Of a stretch of DNA of 50,705 bases, positions 7,857 through 16,566 are shown piece after piece. Within the stretch, counting starts at the first letter, position 1, and each line of letters begins with the position of its first letter. The notes under the pieces were generated by a model. The model was not told where the DNA came from. It did not search any database and saw nothing but the letters and a program-made list of their open reading frames with translations. Source of the DNA: Acidobacteriota bacterium (GTDB lineage: Bacteria > Acidobacteriota > Terriglobia > Terriglobales > Acidobacteriaceae); the NCBI GenBank assembly GCA_021802085.1, contig JAKAAZ010000001.1, forward strand, positions 1-50,705, given 5' to 3'. A program made the translations under genes and the position numbers.

Positions 7857-10370
7857 ATGCGAAGACTATGGATTGATCTGCGCTCCACCTTGCGGCAGTT
7901 GAGAAACAGTTCTGGATATACCTTCGTCGCGGTGGCGATTCTGGGGCTGGGCATTGGGGCCACGACCGCGATCTACACGCTGCTCGATCAGGCGCTCTTG
8001 CGTTCGCTGCCGGTGCGCAATCCGGATCGGCTGGTGCAGTTGAATGGATCAGGCTCATTCGATGGCTATACAAGTTCGTACGGAGGGGATGTATCAAATT
8101 ACTTCTCCTATCCCATGTATCTAAATCTGCGCGAGCAGAACAAAGTCTTCAGTGGAATGTTGGCCACGAGTCCCGCGCGCGTAGGCATCCAGTGGCACAA
8201 TCAGCCGAAAGTCGCGGATGCCGAACTTGTCTCCGGCAATTATTTCGACGTGCTCGGTGTGAGGCCTGCGTTGGGCAGATTGCTGCTGCCCTCCGACAAC
8301 CGGGTGAAGAATGGCAGCCCGGTCATCGTTTTGAGCTTCGGCTATTGGCAGCAGCGCTTTGGCGCAGATCCCCACGTTTTGAACCAGACCATCGGCGTCA
8401 ATGGTCATCCCTTCACCATCGTGGGCGTGGCCGCGCCGGGTTTTCACAGTGTGATTGGCGGCGATACGCCAGCTATCTTCGCGCCGATGATGATGAAGAC
8501 GGAAGTGGAACCGGGGAGGGATGACCTCGACGATCATCAGTCGCGCTGGCTCATTATCGTCGCCCGCTTGCAACCGGGCATGACACGCGCCAAGGCGCAG
8601 GCGGGAGTCCAGCCATTGTGGCACGCGTTACGCGCTGCGGAACTGAAAAAAATACCGAACCATTCTGCCCGCTTCCGCGTGGGATTCCTCGATAAAAGCT
8701 ATTTGACCCTGGCGGATGGAGCCCAGGGGTTCTCGCCGGACCTATCAGATATCCGCATGCCTCTGCTGATCATAATGTTCATGGCGGCGCTGGTGCTGCT
8801 GATGGCGTGCTCCAATGTCGCCAGCCTGATGCTGGTGCGGTCCGCTGGACGCGTGCGTGAAATGTCGGTGCGCTATGCGCTGGGCGCGAAGCGCAGCCAG
8901 ATTGTGCAGCAGTTGCTGCTGGAAGGTCTGCTGCTGGGACTGGCGGGAGGAGCAGTGGGCCTGTGGATGGCTCCCCGCGTGGCGATGCTGCTGGAGCGAA
9001 GAATTCTGGACCGGACTACAGGCGAATTGCCGTTCTCGACGCATCCGGATCTGCGCATTCTGGCATTTACATTGGCCTTGTCGATCGCTGTCAGTCTGTT
9101 GTTCAGTGTGGCTCCGGCGCTCCAGTTTTGGCGGCCCGACGTGACGCCGGTGCTGAAGCAGCAGGCTCCGACTGTCTCCGGCCGCACGTTGCAATTGCAG
9201 CGCGCGGCCGTAAGCGTCCAGATTGGCCTTAGCGTGCTGCTTCTGGTGGTAGCGGGTCTGTTCGTACGCACACTCTACAATCTGAAGTCCATCAACGTGG
9301 GATTTTCCACGGATCACCTCATCGAATTTCATGTGGACCCACGGATGGCAGGATATACTCCCGCGCAGGTGCCGATGCTCTACCAGCAAATGCTCGACAA
9401 GCTGGGCGGAATGCCCGGAGTTCGCGCCGTAGGAACAACGGACGATCCGGACCTCGCAGGCGATGATACCGGCGGCAACATTACGATTGCCGGCTATACG
9501 GCCACTGAAAGTGAAGACATGAACGTGGAGCATGCCAACGTCAGCCCCGGTTACTTCTCCGCGCTGGGAGTGCCGCTGCTGGCTGGCCGTGTATTCACTG
9601 ACGCAGATCGTGCAGGGGGCGCCAAGGTGGCTGTCGTGAACGAGAGCTTTGCCCGGCATTATTTTGGCAACCCAAGCAATGCCCTCGGTCATTCTTTCGG
9701 CTTCGGAGGAGGAAACACGGTAAAAACGGACATCCAGATTGTTGGCGTTGCGCAGGACACGAGGCATACAGACATCAACGCCAAAATTCTCCGCAGCGTG
9801 TTCACCCCATACACCGACGCGGGCCAGCTTGGCGGCATGGAATTCTACATCCGCACCTGGCAAGCGCCGGATGCCGCCATGGCCATGATTCGGAAATCGA
9901 TGCATGATCTTGACTCAAAGCTGGTATTGAATTCGCTGGAAACGATGGGCGATCAGGTCAATGAAGACCTTGACTCGCAACGCACCGTCGCGCTACTGGC
10001 AATCAGTTTTGGCATTCTCGCGCTGTTGATCTCTGCTGTCGGCCTGTATGGCGTGTTGTCCTATGCCACAGCGCAGCGGACGCGCGAGATTGGCTTGCGC
10101 ATTGCGCTGGGAGCCAGCCGCGCGTCCATTGCGCGCATGGTTTTGACGGATGTATTGCGGCTGGTTGCCATCAGCGTGGGTGTGGCTCTGCCGGCGGCGT
10201 GGCTGATGTCGCGCTGGGTACGAGACCAGCTGTACGGGGTCTCCGGGCATGATCCGCTGACGATGGTGGCCGTGGTTGCGGCGGTCAATGGAATCGCGCT
10301 GCTCGCAGCAATCTTGCCGATGCGGCGGGCCGTTGGAGTCGATCCCATGACGGCACTGAGATATGAATGA
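7857..10370 (+). CDS. Orphan duplicated ABC permease (ADOP/MacB-FtsX type)
   Basis: An 837-residue inner-membrane protein with duplicated MacB periplasmic-core plus FtsX units. The first transmembrane segment (TFVAVAILGLGIGATTAIY) follows a short cytoplasmic start. The first FtsX block starts near residue 300 (MAALVLLMACSNVASLMLV) and carries the REMSVRYALGAKRSQI loop. The second is near residues 710-830 with REIGLRIALGASRASI. This is the architecture of the permeases abundant in Acidobacteria that usually lack a neighbouring ATPase; none is encoded here. MacB relatives export antibiotics, peptides or lipoprotein-like cargo, but this protein's substrate cannot be inferred. ATG at 7857 gives a typical N-terminus (MRRLWIDLRSTLRQL). 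Confidence 0.88.
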   Translation: MRRLWIDLRSTLRQLRNSSGYTFVAVAILGLGIGATTAIYTLLDQALLRSLPVRNPDRLVQLNGSGSFDGYTSSYGGDVSNYFSYPMYLNLREQNKVFSGMLATSPARVGIQWHNQPKVADAELVSGNYFDVLGVRPALGRLLLPSDNRVKNGSPVIVLSFGYWQQRFGADPHVLNQTIGVNGHPFTIVGVAAPGFHSVIGGDTPAIFAPMMMKTEVEPGRDDLDDHQSRWLIIVARLQPGMTRAKAQAGVQPLWHALRAAELKKIPNHSARFRVGFLDKSYLTLADGAQGFSPDLSDIRMPLLIIMFMAALVLLMACSNVASLMLVRSAGRVREMSVRYALGAKRSQIVQQLLLEGLLLGLAGGAVGLWMAPRVAMLLERRILDRTTGELPFSTHPDLRILAFTLALSIAVSLLFSVAPALQFWRPDVTPVLKQQAPTVSGRTLQLQRAAVSVQIGLSVLLLVVAGLFVRTLYNLKSINVGFSTDHLIEFHVDPRMAGYTPAQVPMLYQQMLDKLGGMPGVRAVGTTDDPDLAGDDTGGNITIAGYTATESEDMNVEHANVSPGYFSALGVPLLAGRVFTDADRAGGAKVAVVNESFARHYFGNPSNALGHSFGFGGGNTVKTDIQIVGVAQDTRHTDINAKILRSVFTPYTDAGQLGGMEFYIRTWQAPDAAMAMIRKSMHDLDSKLVLNSLETMGDQVNEDLDSQRTVALLAISFGILALLISAVGLYGVLSYATAQRTREIGLRIALGASRASIARMVLTDVLRLVAISVGVALPAAWLMSRWVRDQLYGVSGHDPLTMVAVVAAVNGIALLAAILPMRRAVGVDPMTALRYE

Positions 10371-10400
10371 ACTGCAAGAGTCGGGTTTCGGAATGCGTCG

Positions 10401-10685
10401 CTACAGACGTTCAGGCCACTGGCGTGCCCCGTGCAGTACGGCGAGAATGTCAATTGTGTCCGCCGTAACCTGATAGGCAACGATAAAATTCGTGCCGGGA
10501 ATCACCAGTTCGCGTGTCCCGGTTCGCCGGCCAGGGCGGCCCATTTCTGAAAACAGAACCAATCGATTCACCCCATCTTCAATCCGACTGCCAATTGCAT
10601 TCGCGGCACGCGGATTCTCAACCTCGATATACAGTCTGGCTTCGCGTAATTGTCGGAGGGCCGGCGCCGTCCAGCGCACCTTCAT
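10401..10685 (-). CDS. RelE/ParE-family toxin
   Basis: A 94-residue protein with the ParE/RelE fold signature: VRWTAPALRQLREARLYIEV at the start, then the helical ENPRAANAIGSRIEDGV, and a C-terminal strand pair ending DILAVLHGARQWPERL. ParE toxins poison gyrase while RelE relatives cleave mRNA; the sequence alone does not decide between them. Its ATG overlaps the stop of the ribbon-helix-helix antitoxin gene by 4 bp (ATGA), so the two are co-translated. Confidence 0.85.
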   Translation of the reverse strand: MKVRWTAPALRQLREARLYIEVENPRAANAIGSRIEDGVNRLVLFSEMGRPGRRTGTRELVIPGTNFIVAYQVTADTIDILAVLHGARQWPERL

Positions 10686-10918
10686 TTACGCCACAGGGCG
10701 AATTCCGCCCGCACTTCATCTTCGGATGCAAATTCACCGGCCTCCGCGGCTCGGATGCCGAGATCGATTTGTCGTGTATGCCGTTGCTGCGCTTCGAGAT
10801 AATTTTCCAGGGCCTCGTCGATCAATTGGGTGCGGTCGCGGCGTTGCCGTTTTGCCAGCGCATCCAGTTGCTTGAGCCTTTTTTGATCGGTACGGAAACT
10901 TACGCTGACTTTTTCCAT
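10682..10918 (-). CDS. Ribbon-helix-helix antitoxin (CopG/ParD-like)
   Basis: A 78-residue protein with an N-terminal ribbon-helix-helix DNA-binding domain (MEKVSVSFRTDQKRLKQLDA, then RDRTQLIDEALENYLEA). The C-terminal tail (EFASEDEVRAEFALWRK) should bind the adjacent ParE/RelE toxin. I chose the ATG at 10918 over an upstream in-frame ATG at 10936. The later start leaves three operator-like repeats at 10923-10949 outside the coding region. It is the first gene of the pair. Confidence 0.85.
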   Translation of the reverse strand: MEKVSVSFRTDQKRLKQLDALAKRQRRDRTQLIDEALENYLEAQQRHTRQIDLGIRAAEAGEFASEDEVRAEFALWRK

Positions 10919-10922
10919 ATAT

Positions 10923-10949
10923 GCATTGTAATACATTGTCTTGCATTGT
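10923..10949 (-). promoter_or_regulatory. Helically phased CATTGT repeats, probable antitoxin operator
   Basis: Three copies of CATTGT (ACAATG on the coding strand) occur at 10923-10928, 10934-10939 and 10944-10949, spaced 11 and 10 bp. They lie directly before the antitoxin ATG. One-turn phasing of short direct repeats is how ribbon-helix-helix dimers usually bind side by side, so this is the likely autoregulatory site of the toxin-antitoxin operon. Confidence 0.6.
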
Positions 10950-11054
10950 CTTCCCGTGGAGACTTAGGAAACGCAACCCACATCCCTACGTGTAGTGCCT
11001 GCTCGATAACGAAGATTGCGTCCTTAGCTTCAGGGCCATACAATTCTGTCTGAC

Positions 11055-11561
11055 GTGAATACTGTCCGCGCCATCTATCCCGGCACCTTCGATCCGCTTA
11101 CGAATGGTCATCTCGACCTGATAGCCCGGGGTTCGAAAATCTTCGACCACCTGGTGGTGGCCATCCTCAAGAACTCCGACAAGCAGCCCCTGTTTTCGGT
11201 GCAGGAGCGGGTGGACATGATCAAGGAAACGACGCGCGAGTTTGACAATGTATCCGTCAGCACATTCGATGGCTTATTGGTGGAGTTTGCCCGCCTGCAA
11301 CATGCGCAGGCATTGCTGCGCGGCATTCGGGCCATCAGCGACTACGAGTATGAGCTGCAAATGGCGCTGATGAATCGCCGCCTGGCGCCGGAGCTGGAAA
11401 CCGTCTTTATGATGCCGGCGGAACAGTACTCCTATCTGAGTTCCCGCCTGATCCGGGGAGTATTTCGGCTGGGTGGATCGGTGGAGGGATTGGTACCCCC
11501 CACCGTGGTGGAACGGCTGCGCTCGCGCATTTCCAAGGACCCCATCGAACCGGAGAAATAG
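11055..11561 (+). CDS. coaD: Phosphopantetheine adenylyltransferase
   Basis: A 168-residue nucleotidyltransferase catalysing the penultimate step of coenzyme A synthesis: 4'-phosphopantetheine plus ATP gives dephospho-CoA. The N-terminal signature YPGTFDPLTNGHLDLIARG contains the HxGH-type motif (TNGH). LLRGIRAISDYEYELQMALM and EQYSYLSSRLIRG, the family's C-terminal phosphate-binding segment, are present. It starts with GTG at 11055 (MNTVRAIYPG); no ATG fits. Length is normal. It is followed 100 bp later by an aminotransferase gene on the same strand. Confidence 0.95.
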   Translation: MNTVRAIYPGTFDPLTNGHLDLIARGSKIFDHLVVAILKNSDKQPLFSVQERVDMIKETTREFDNVSVSTFDGLLVEFARLQHAQALLRGIRAISDYEYELQMALMNRRLAPELETVFMMPAEQYSYLSSRLIRGVFRLGGSVEGLVPPTVVERLRSRISKDPIEPEK

Positions 11562-11660
11562 CTTTTCCGGCGACGGTCCGGTCTCGCCGCAAAGACTCTT
11601 GCCGGATATCCGCGGAACTGAATTGCTCTGGCCCGGCATCTCTGCGAAACTAGAAGTATT

Positions 11661-12854
11661 ATGACCACGTCAGCTGCCCAGAAAATCTTCGCCGATCGCA
11701 TCAACCGCATCGAGGTTTCCGCGACCATGGCAGTGACCGCGGAGGCAGCCAAGCTGCGTGCCCAGGGTGTCAATCTGGTGGACTATGGAGCGGGCGAACC
11801 GCATTTTGCCACGCCACGCCATATTAAAGACGCCGCGATCGCCGCAATTGAAGGCAACTTTACGCGCTATACGACGGTGAGCGGCATTGCTGAGCTGCGC
11901 AAGGCCATCGTCGAGCGCCACGCGGCGGATTTCGGGTCGAACTACACGCCGGAAGAGGCGATCTTCGCCACCGGCGGCAAGCTGGCGCTGTTTGAGGCGA
12001 TCAACGTGCTGGTGGACCACGGCGATGAAGTGGTGCTGCCGGTACCTTATTGGGTTTCGTTCAAGGACATCATTCAGTATGCGGGTGGCACGCCGGTGTA
12101 TCTGGAAACCGACGAGGCGGAAAACTTTCGCATCACCGCCGCCGCAATTGAGCGGGCGATTACGCCGCGCACCAAGGCCATCATTTTGAATTCGCCTTCG
12201 AATCCGTCCGGCGCGGTGATTGCTCCCCAGGACCTGGAGCAAGTGGTGCGGCTGGCGCATGCTCGCGGCATTTATCTGTTGCTGGATGAGTGCTACGCCT
12301 ACCTGCAATATACGGGCGTGCCCATTTCCGGCGGCAGCTTTACGGACTGCAAGGAGCATGTCCTGGTGCTGGGTTCCTTGTCGAAGACCTACGCGATGAC
12401 GGGTTGGCGCGCCGGTTTTGCGCTGGGGCCCAAGCCAATCATTCAGGCCATGTCGAAGCTGCAAAGCCAGAGCACGTCGTCCGCGGCAAGCTTCGTGCAG
12501 AAGGCCTGCGTGGCTGCGTTGACGGGATCGCAGCAATGCGTGGAGGAGATGCGCAAGGACTACATTTCATTGCGCGATCAGATTCTGGCCGGGCTGCGAG
12601 AGATTCCCGGCGTTCGCTGCACCGTGCCCGAGGGCGCGTTTTATGTATATCCCAACGTTTCCGCCTTCTTTGGCAAAGGGGTGAGCAGCGCGGCTGAGGT
12701 AGCCACGCGGCTGCTGCACGAGGCCAATGTGGTGACGGTGCCCGGCGAAGCCTTCGGCACTACCGAGCACATTCGTCTCTCTTATGCCGTGTCCCATGCC
12801 GATATCGACGAAGGTGTGAAACGAATGAAAGCCTTTTTCGCGAAGTTGGGCTGA
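11661..12854 (+). CDS. Pyridoxal-phosphate aminotransferase, class I (aspartate-type)
   Basis: A 397-residue fold-type I aminotransferase of the AspB/AAT-Ib group. The PLP-binding lysine lies in LGSLSKTYAMTGWRAGF. Other cofactor and substrate contacts are seen in the Y-rich loop PYWVSFKD, the NSPSNPSGAV asparagine, DECYAYLQY and the C-terminal arginine in HIRLSYAVS. Such enzymes transfer amino groups between aspartate (or prephenate or aromatic amino acids) and 2-oxoglutarate; exact specificity is not decided here. The ATG at 11661 gives a typical N-terminus. The next gene (manA) starts 28 bp after the stop, so the operon may run from here through the mannose genes. Confidence 0.9.
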   Translation: MTTSAAQKIFADRINRIEVSATMAVTAEAAKLRAQGVNLVDYGAGEPHFATPRHIKDAAIAAIEGNFTRYTTVSGIAELRKAIVERHAADFGSNYTPEEAIFATGGKLALFEAINVLVDHGDEVVLPVPYWVSFKDIIQYAGGTPVYLETDEAENFRITAAAIERAITPRTKAIILNSPSNPSGAVIAPQDLEQVVRLAHARGIYLLLDECYAYLQYTGVPISGGSFTDCKEHVLVLGSLSKTYAMTGWRAGFALGPKPIIQAMSKLQSQSTSSAASFVQKACVAALTGSQQCVEEMRKDYISLRDQILAGLREIPGVRCTVPEGAFYVYPNVSAFFGKGVSSAAEVATRLLHEANVVTVPGEAFGTTEHIRLSYAVSHADIDEGVKRMKAFFAKLG

Positions 12855-12882
12855 TTCGGTCCTGCTGTCACAAACATCCGCC

Positions 12883-13872
12883 ATGCCAAGTCTTTCGCCA
12901 TTTCGTCTGCGTCCCTGGCTCCGCCCTATGATTTGGGGCGTGCGGGACCTCTCTCCCTGGTATGACAACAAGGTTGCTGGCGATCCGATTGGAGAAGTCT
13001 GGTTGAGCGGGGATAGCAGTGTTGTCGATACAGGGCCTTTGACAGGAAAGACGCTCGCGACCGTGTTTCAGGAGCACCAGGAAGATCTGCTTGGTCCCAC
13101 GCTCCACGCGCAGGAGCGTTTTCCGTTGTTGATGAAGGTTCTTTTCCCGCAGGAAAAACTGAGTGTGCAGGTGCATCCAGGCGATGCGATGGCGCGCGAA
13201 CATGGCGAGCCTCACGGAAAAACAGAATGCTGGTACGCGCTGGATGCGAAACCCGGCGCGACGGTCGCACTGGGGCTGCATCCGGGGACCACGCTAGCGG
13301 AGGTCGAGGCGTCCATCGAGAACAACACCATGGAAGCTCTGCTCGAATCGGTTCCCATTCGCAAAGGCGAGATGATCTTTGTCGACGCAGGAACGGTCCA
13401 TGCTATTTTCCCTGGCGTGGTGGTGCTGGAGACGCAACAGAATTCCGACATGACGTATCGGCTGTACGATTACGGTCGTCCGCGCGAGCTGCACTTGAAG
13501 GATGGACTGCAAGCAATCCGGCTGCATACCGATGCAGGAACGGTAGAGCCGAAACCGGAGCCCGGCGATGACACGCAGGCCGGAAGCGTCAGGCGCGAGT
13601 TGCTGGTGCAGTCCAAGTATTTTCGCGTCGATCGCACACGGTTCGCAGAAGGAAATGTCACCGTGAAGTTTTCCCTTCCAGTGCGGCGGCAATCTCAGAC
13701 GGGCTCGGTGCAGTTGATTTTCGTTGCCGCAGGCGCTGGGGAACTCCACTCAAACGGCGAAGCGCCGATGCATCTGCGGCGAGGCGAATTGGCTGTGGTG
13801 CCCGCGTGTACCGCGGACTGGAGTATGACTTCGTCGGAGCCGATGGAAATTCTTCGAGCAGTTTCTGAATAG
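12883..13872 (+). CDS. manA: Mannose-6-phosphate isomerase, type I
   Basis: A 329-residue cupin enzyme that interconverts fructose-6-phosphate and mannose-6-phosphate using zinc. Metal ligands are visible in LSVQVHPGD (Gln and His), GKTECWYAL (Glu) and DAGTVHAIFPG (His). The DYGRPRELHLKDGL segment matches the family's C-terminal catalytic region. Length fits the short type I enzymes. It opens the GDP-mannose cluster; the next gene is manC, separated by a structured 87-bp gap. Confidence 0.92.
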   Translation: MPSLSPFRLRPWLRPMIWGVRDLSPWYDNKVAGDPIGEVWLSGDSSVVDTGPLTGKTLATVFQEHQEDLLGPTLHAQERFPLLMKVLFPQEKLSVQVHPGDAMAREHGEPHGKTECWYALDAKPGATVALGLHPGTTLAEVEASIENNTMEALLESVPIRKGEMIFVDAGTVHAIFPGVVVLETQQNSDMTYRLYDYGRPRELHLKDGLQAIRLHTDAGTVEPKPEPGDDTQAGSVRRELLVQSKYFRVDRTRFAEGNVTVKFSLPVRRQSQTGSVQLIFVAAGAGELHSNGEAPMHLRRGELAVVPACTADWSMTSSEPMEILRAVSE

Positions 13873-13874
13873 AA

Positions 13875-13931
13875 AAGCAAACCTGGAGTGTTTCACTTTC
13901 GCGTGAAAGTGCCGTAAGGGCACGTTTGCTT
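13875..13931 (+). promoter_or_regulatory. Nested stem-loop between manA and manC
   Basis: Outer 8-bp arms AAGCAAAC (13875-13882) and GTTTGCTT (13924-13931) enclose a CACTTTC-GCGT-GAAAGTG hairpin and an overlapping GTGCC/GGCAC hairpin that would compete with it. No poly-T tail follows, so it is not a simple terminator. It could be a processing site or attenuator acting between manA and manC, or a small mobile palindrome. Function is inferred only. Confidence 0.4.
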
Positions 13932-13959
13932 CAGGCCGACAGCGCATGTTTCGTTTACG

Positions 13960-15087
13960 ATGAAACCTACCTTGAATCCCAATATTGATTTTCGACCCTT
14001 CATTCTTGCCGGTGGCAGCGGCACACGGTTTTGGCCGCTCAGCCGGCGCAGTTATCCAAAGCAGCTGTTGTCGCTGAATGGCGAAGGCAGCATGTTGCAG
14101 CAGACTGTGGATCGACTGCTTCCCCTGGCAACCAATGAGCGAATGTGGATACTAACCAATGAGTCGCTGCGGGCCGCGGTGGCAGCGCAGTTGCCCGATC
14201 TTCCTCCTGCGCAGGTCCTGGCCGAGCCCGTGCCCCGGAACACTGCGCCGGCGGCGGGACTGGCGGCCTTTTTGCTGGAGCGGCAAGCTCCAGAGGCGGT
14301 CCTTGGACTGTTTCCCGCCGATCACACCATCGAGAAAGCGGCAAGTTTCGAGCAGGTCCTGCGAACGGGTTGCGATTTGGCGGTGGCCGGAGACAACATC
14401 ATCGTGCTGGGAGTGAATCCAAGCCGACCAGAGACTGGTTATGGCTACATTGAGACCGGCGACAAGCTGGATGAGTTTTCGTTGCGCGTTCGCCGCTTTA
14501 CGGAGAAGCCCAATCGGCAGCGCGCGGAAGAGTTTGTGGCCTCTGGAAATTATTTTTGGAACAGCGGCATGTTTCTGGCTACGGCGCGCACCCTTGCCAA
14601 CGCGGTGCGGGAACATCTGCCGGAGACCGCGCCGTATCTGGAAGAGATTGCCGGCACGTTCGGTACAGAGCGGTTCGCATCGACCTTCGCGGAGTTGTAT
14701 CCGAAGTGCGAGAACATCAGCATCGATTACGCGATTATCGAACCCCGCTCGGCGAAAGGGGAGCACCGTTCAGGCCTCTATTGCCTACCGGCGGATTTCG
14801 GATGGAACGATCTTGGTTCGTGGGCTGCGCTGTACGAGCATAAGCTTTCCCAGGGCCAGCACGTGCAGGGCGGAGACAACGTGATGGAGGCGGCGGCGCA
14901 GAGCCTTCTGGAGTCCCACGGCAACTACGTACACGCGCCGCAAAAACATGTCGCATTGGTGGGCGTGGACAATTTGGTAGTGGTAGAAACCGGCGATGTG
15001 CTGTTGATTACAACCCACGGCGGATGCCAGGATGTTGGCAAACTGGTCAAGCAACTGCAGCAGGACAAGCAAGACAAACTGATCTGA
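13960..15087 (+). CDS. manC: Mannose-1-phosphate guanylyltransferase
   Basis: A 375-residue nucleotidyltransferase making GDP-mannose from mannose-1-phosphate and GTP. The signature FILAGGSGTRFWPLSRRSYP is at residues 14-33, followed by the PKQLL lysine contact. Other family motifs are LAEPVPRNTAPA, LGLFPADHTI, FTEKPNRQRA, YFWNSGMF and DFGWNDLGSW. It is the short form without the C-terminal isomerase domain of AlgA-type proteins, consistent with a separate manA next door. A 12-bp gap separates it from the mutase gene. Confidence 0.93.
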   Translation: MKPTLNPNIDFRPFILAGGSGTRFWPLSRRSYPKQLLSLNGEGSMLQQTVDRLLPLATNERMWILTNESLRAAVAAQLPDLPPAQVLAEPVPRNTAPAAGLAAFLLERQAPEAVLGLFPADHTIEKAASFEQVLRTGCDLAVAGDNIIVLGVNPSRPETGYGYIETGDKLDEFSLRVRRFTEKPNRQRAEEFVASGNYFWNSGMFLATARTLANAVREHLPETAPYLEEIAGTFGTERFASTFAELYPKCENISIDYAIIEPRSAKGEHRSGLYCLPADFGWNDLGSWAALYEHKLSQGQHVQGGDNVMEAAAQSLLESHGNYVHAPQKHVALVGVDNLVVVETGDVLLITTHGGCQDVGKLVKQLQQDKQDKLI

Positions 15088-15099
15088 TCGACCCCTCGA

Positions 15100-16566
15100 A
15101 TGGAAACTGTGACAGCCACGGATTCTCCCCGCTCCTGCCCCGTGAAATTCGGCACCGATGGCTGGCGTGGCATCATTGCGGACGACTTTACTTTCGCCAA
15201 TCTCCGCGTGGCGGCCAGCGCGATTGCGAATTATATTTTGGTGGAGGAAGATCCCAGCCACGGCGTTTGCATTGCGTACGATACCCGCTTTGGGTCGGAT
15301 CGCTTTGCCCAGACCGCGGCGGAGGTGCTGGCGTTCGCGGGCATTCCTGTGCAGCTGGCCAGCGGCATTACGCCCACGCCGGCGCTGTCCTTCGCGGTGC
15401 GCGAAAGCGGCGCTGCTGGTGGCATCATGATCACTTCCAGCCACAATCCGTATCAGTGGAATGGCGTGAAGTTCAAAGCCAGCTACGGCGGCTCCGGCAA
15501 GCCTTCCATGATGGCGGCGATCGAATCGTATCTGGGCAAGCCGCTGTCGCGGGCGGCGCAGGCCGCGGCGATCGCGCGCGTGGATTTTCTTCCGAATTAC
15601 ATTCAGGCGATTGCGCGTTTCGTCGATCTCGGGAAGATCGCGTCGAGCGGATACAAATTCGCCATCGACTCCATGTATGGAGCGGGCGCGGGCATTCTGG
15701 CGGGTATTTTTTCCCGTTGGAATATTCCATATATCGAAATTCATGGGGAACACGATCCGCTGTTTCCAGGAATCAATCCAGAACCGATTCAGCTGCATCT
15801 TCGGGCCTTACAACAGGCAGTCGCCGAACAGCATTGCCAGGCCGGATTGGCGACGGATGGGGATGCGGACCGCATCGGCGCTGTGGATGAAGATGGCAAT
15901 ATCGTGGACGCGCATAAGATCTTCGCGATTCTGCTGAGCTGGATGATTGAGCGCAAGCAGTGGCCGGGCGAGGTGGTGCGGACATTCAACACGACGCGCA
16001 TGGTGGACCGCATCTGTGCCCGGCACGGTCGAAAATTGCATGAAGTTGGCATCGGTTTCAAACATATCTGCGACCTGATGCTGCAAGGGGAGATTTTGAT
16101 TGGCGGAGAGGAATCGGGCGGGATTGGGAGCGCGCGGCATTTGCCGGAGCGGGATGGTCTGTTGAATGCACTGTTGCTGGCCAACGTGATGGCCGACGAA
16201 AACAAGACGCTGGGGCAGTTGGTTGCGAAATTGCAGCGGGAATATGGCGAGCATCACTATGACCGGATCGATCTGCACATTGACGATGAAACAAAAAACG
16301 CGGCCATCGCGCGCGCCCGGGCCGGAGTGAAGTTCTTTGCCGGAATGCCTGTGGAGCGTGTCGAGGCTGTTGATGGCATCAAATTTTTCCTACGCAATCC
16401 ACAGGCCGCAACGCTGCCGAATGCGGCGGAAAGCTGGCTGCTGCTGCGCGCCTCCGGGACGGAACCGCTGCTGCGGATTTATGCGGAATCCTGCTCTCCG
16501 GCCGCAGTCGGGCTTCTGCTGGACGCAGGCCGTGACTTTGCGCTGCAGTCAGGCGGTCCTCGATGA
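15100..16566 (+). CDS. Phosphomannomutase/phosphoglucomutase
   Basis: A 488-residue alpha-D-phosphohexomutase. The catalytic phosphoserine loop is MITSSHNPYQWNG, the metal-binding loop is TDGDADRIG, the sugar-specificity loop is GGEESGGIG, and the phosphate-binding loop is LRASGTEPLLRIY near the C-terminus. In this cluster its expected job is mannose-6-phosphate to mannose-1-phosphate, between manA and manC products. The family often also accepts glucose phosphates, so the alternative is a phosphoglucomutase. The stop overlaps the start of the HAD gene (ATGA). Confidence 0.88.
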   Translation: METVTATDSPRSCPVKFGTDGWRGIIADDFTFANLRVAASAIANYILVEEDPSHGVCIAYDTRFGSDRFAQTAAEVLAFAGIPVQLASGITPTPALSFAVRESGAAGGIMITSSHNPYQWNGVKFKASYGGSGKPSMMAAIESYLGKPLSRAAQAAAIARVDFLPNYIQAIARFVDLGKIASSGYKFAIDSMYGAGAGILAGIFSRWNIPYIEIHGEHDPLFPGINPEPIQLHLRALQQAVAEQHCQAGLATDGDADRIGAVDEDGNIVDAHKIFAILLSWMIERKQWPGEVVRTFNTTRMVDRICARHGRKLHEVGIGFKHICDLMLQGEILIGGEESGGIGSARHLPERDGLLNALLLANVMADENKTLGQLVAKLQREYGEHHYDRIDLHIDDETKNAAIARARAGVKFFAGMPVERVEAVDGIKFFLRNPQAATLPNAAESWLLLRASGTEPLLRIYAESCSPAAVGLLLDAGRDFALQSGGPR

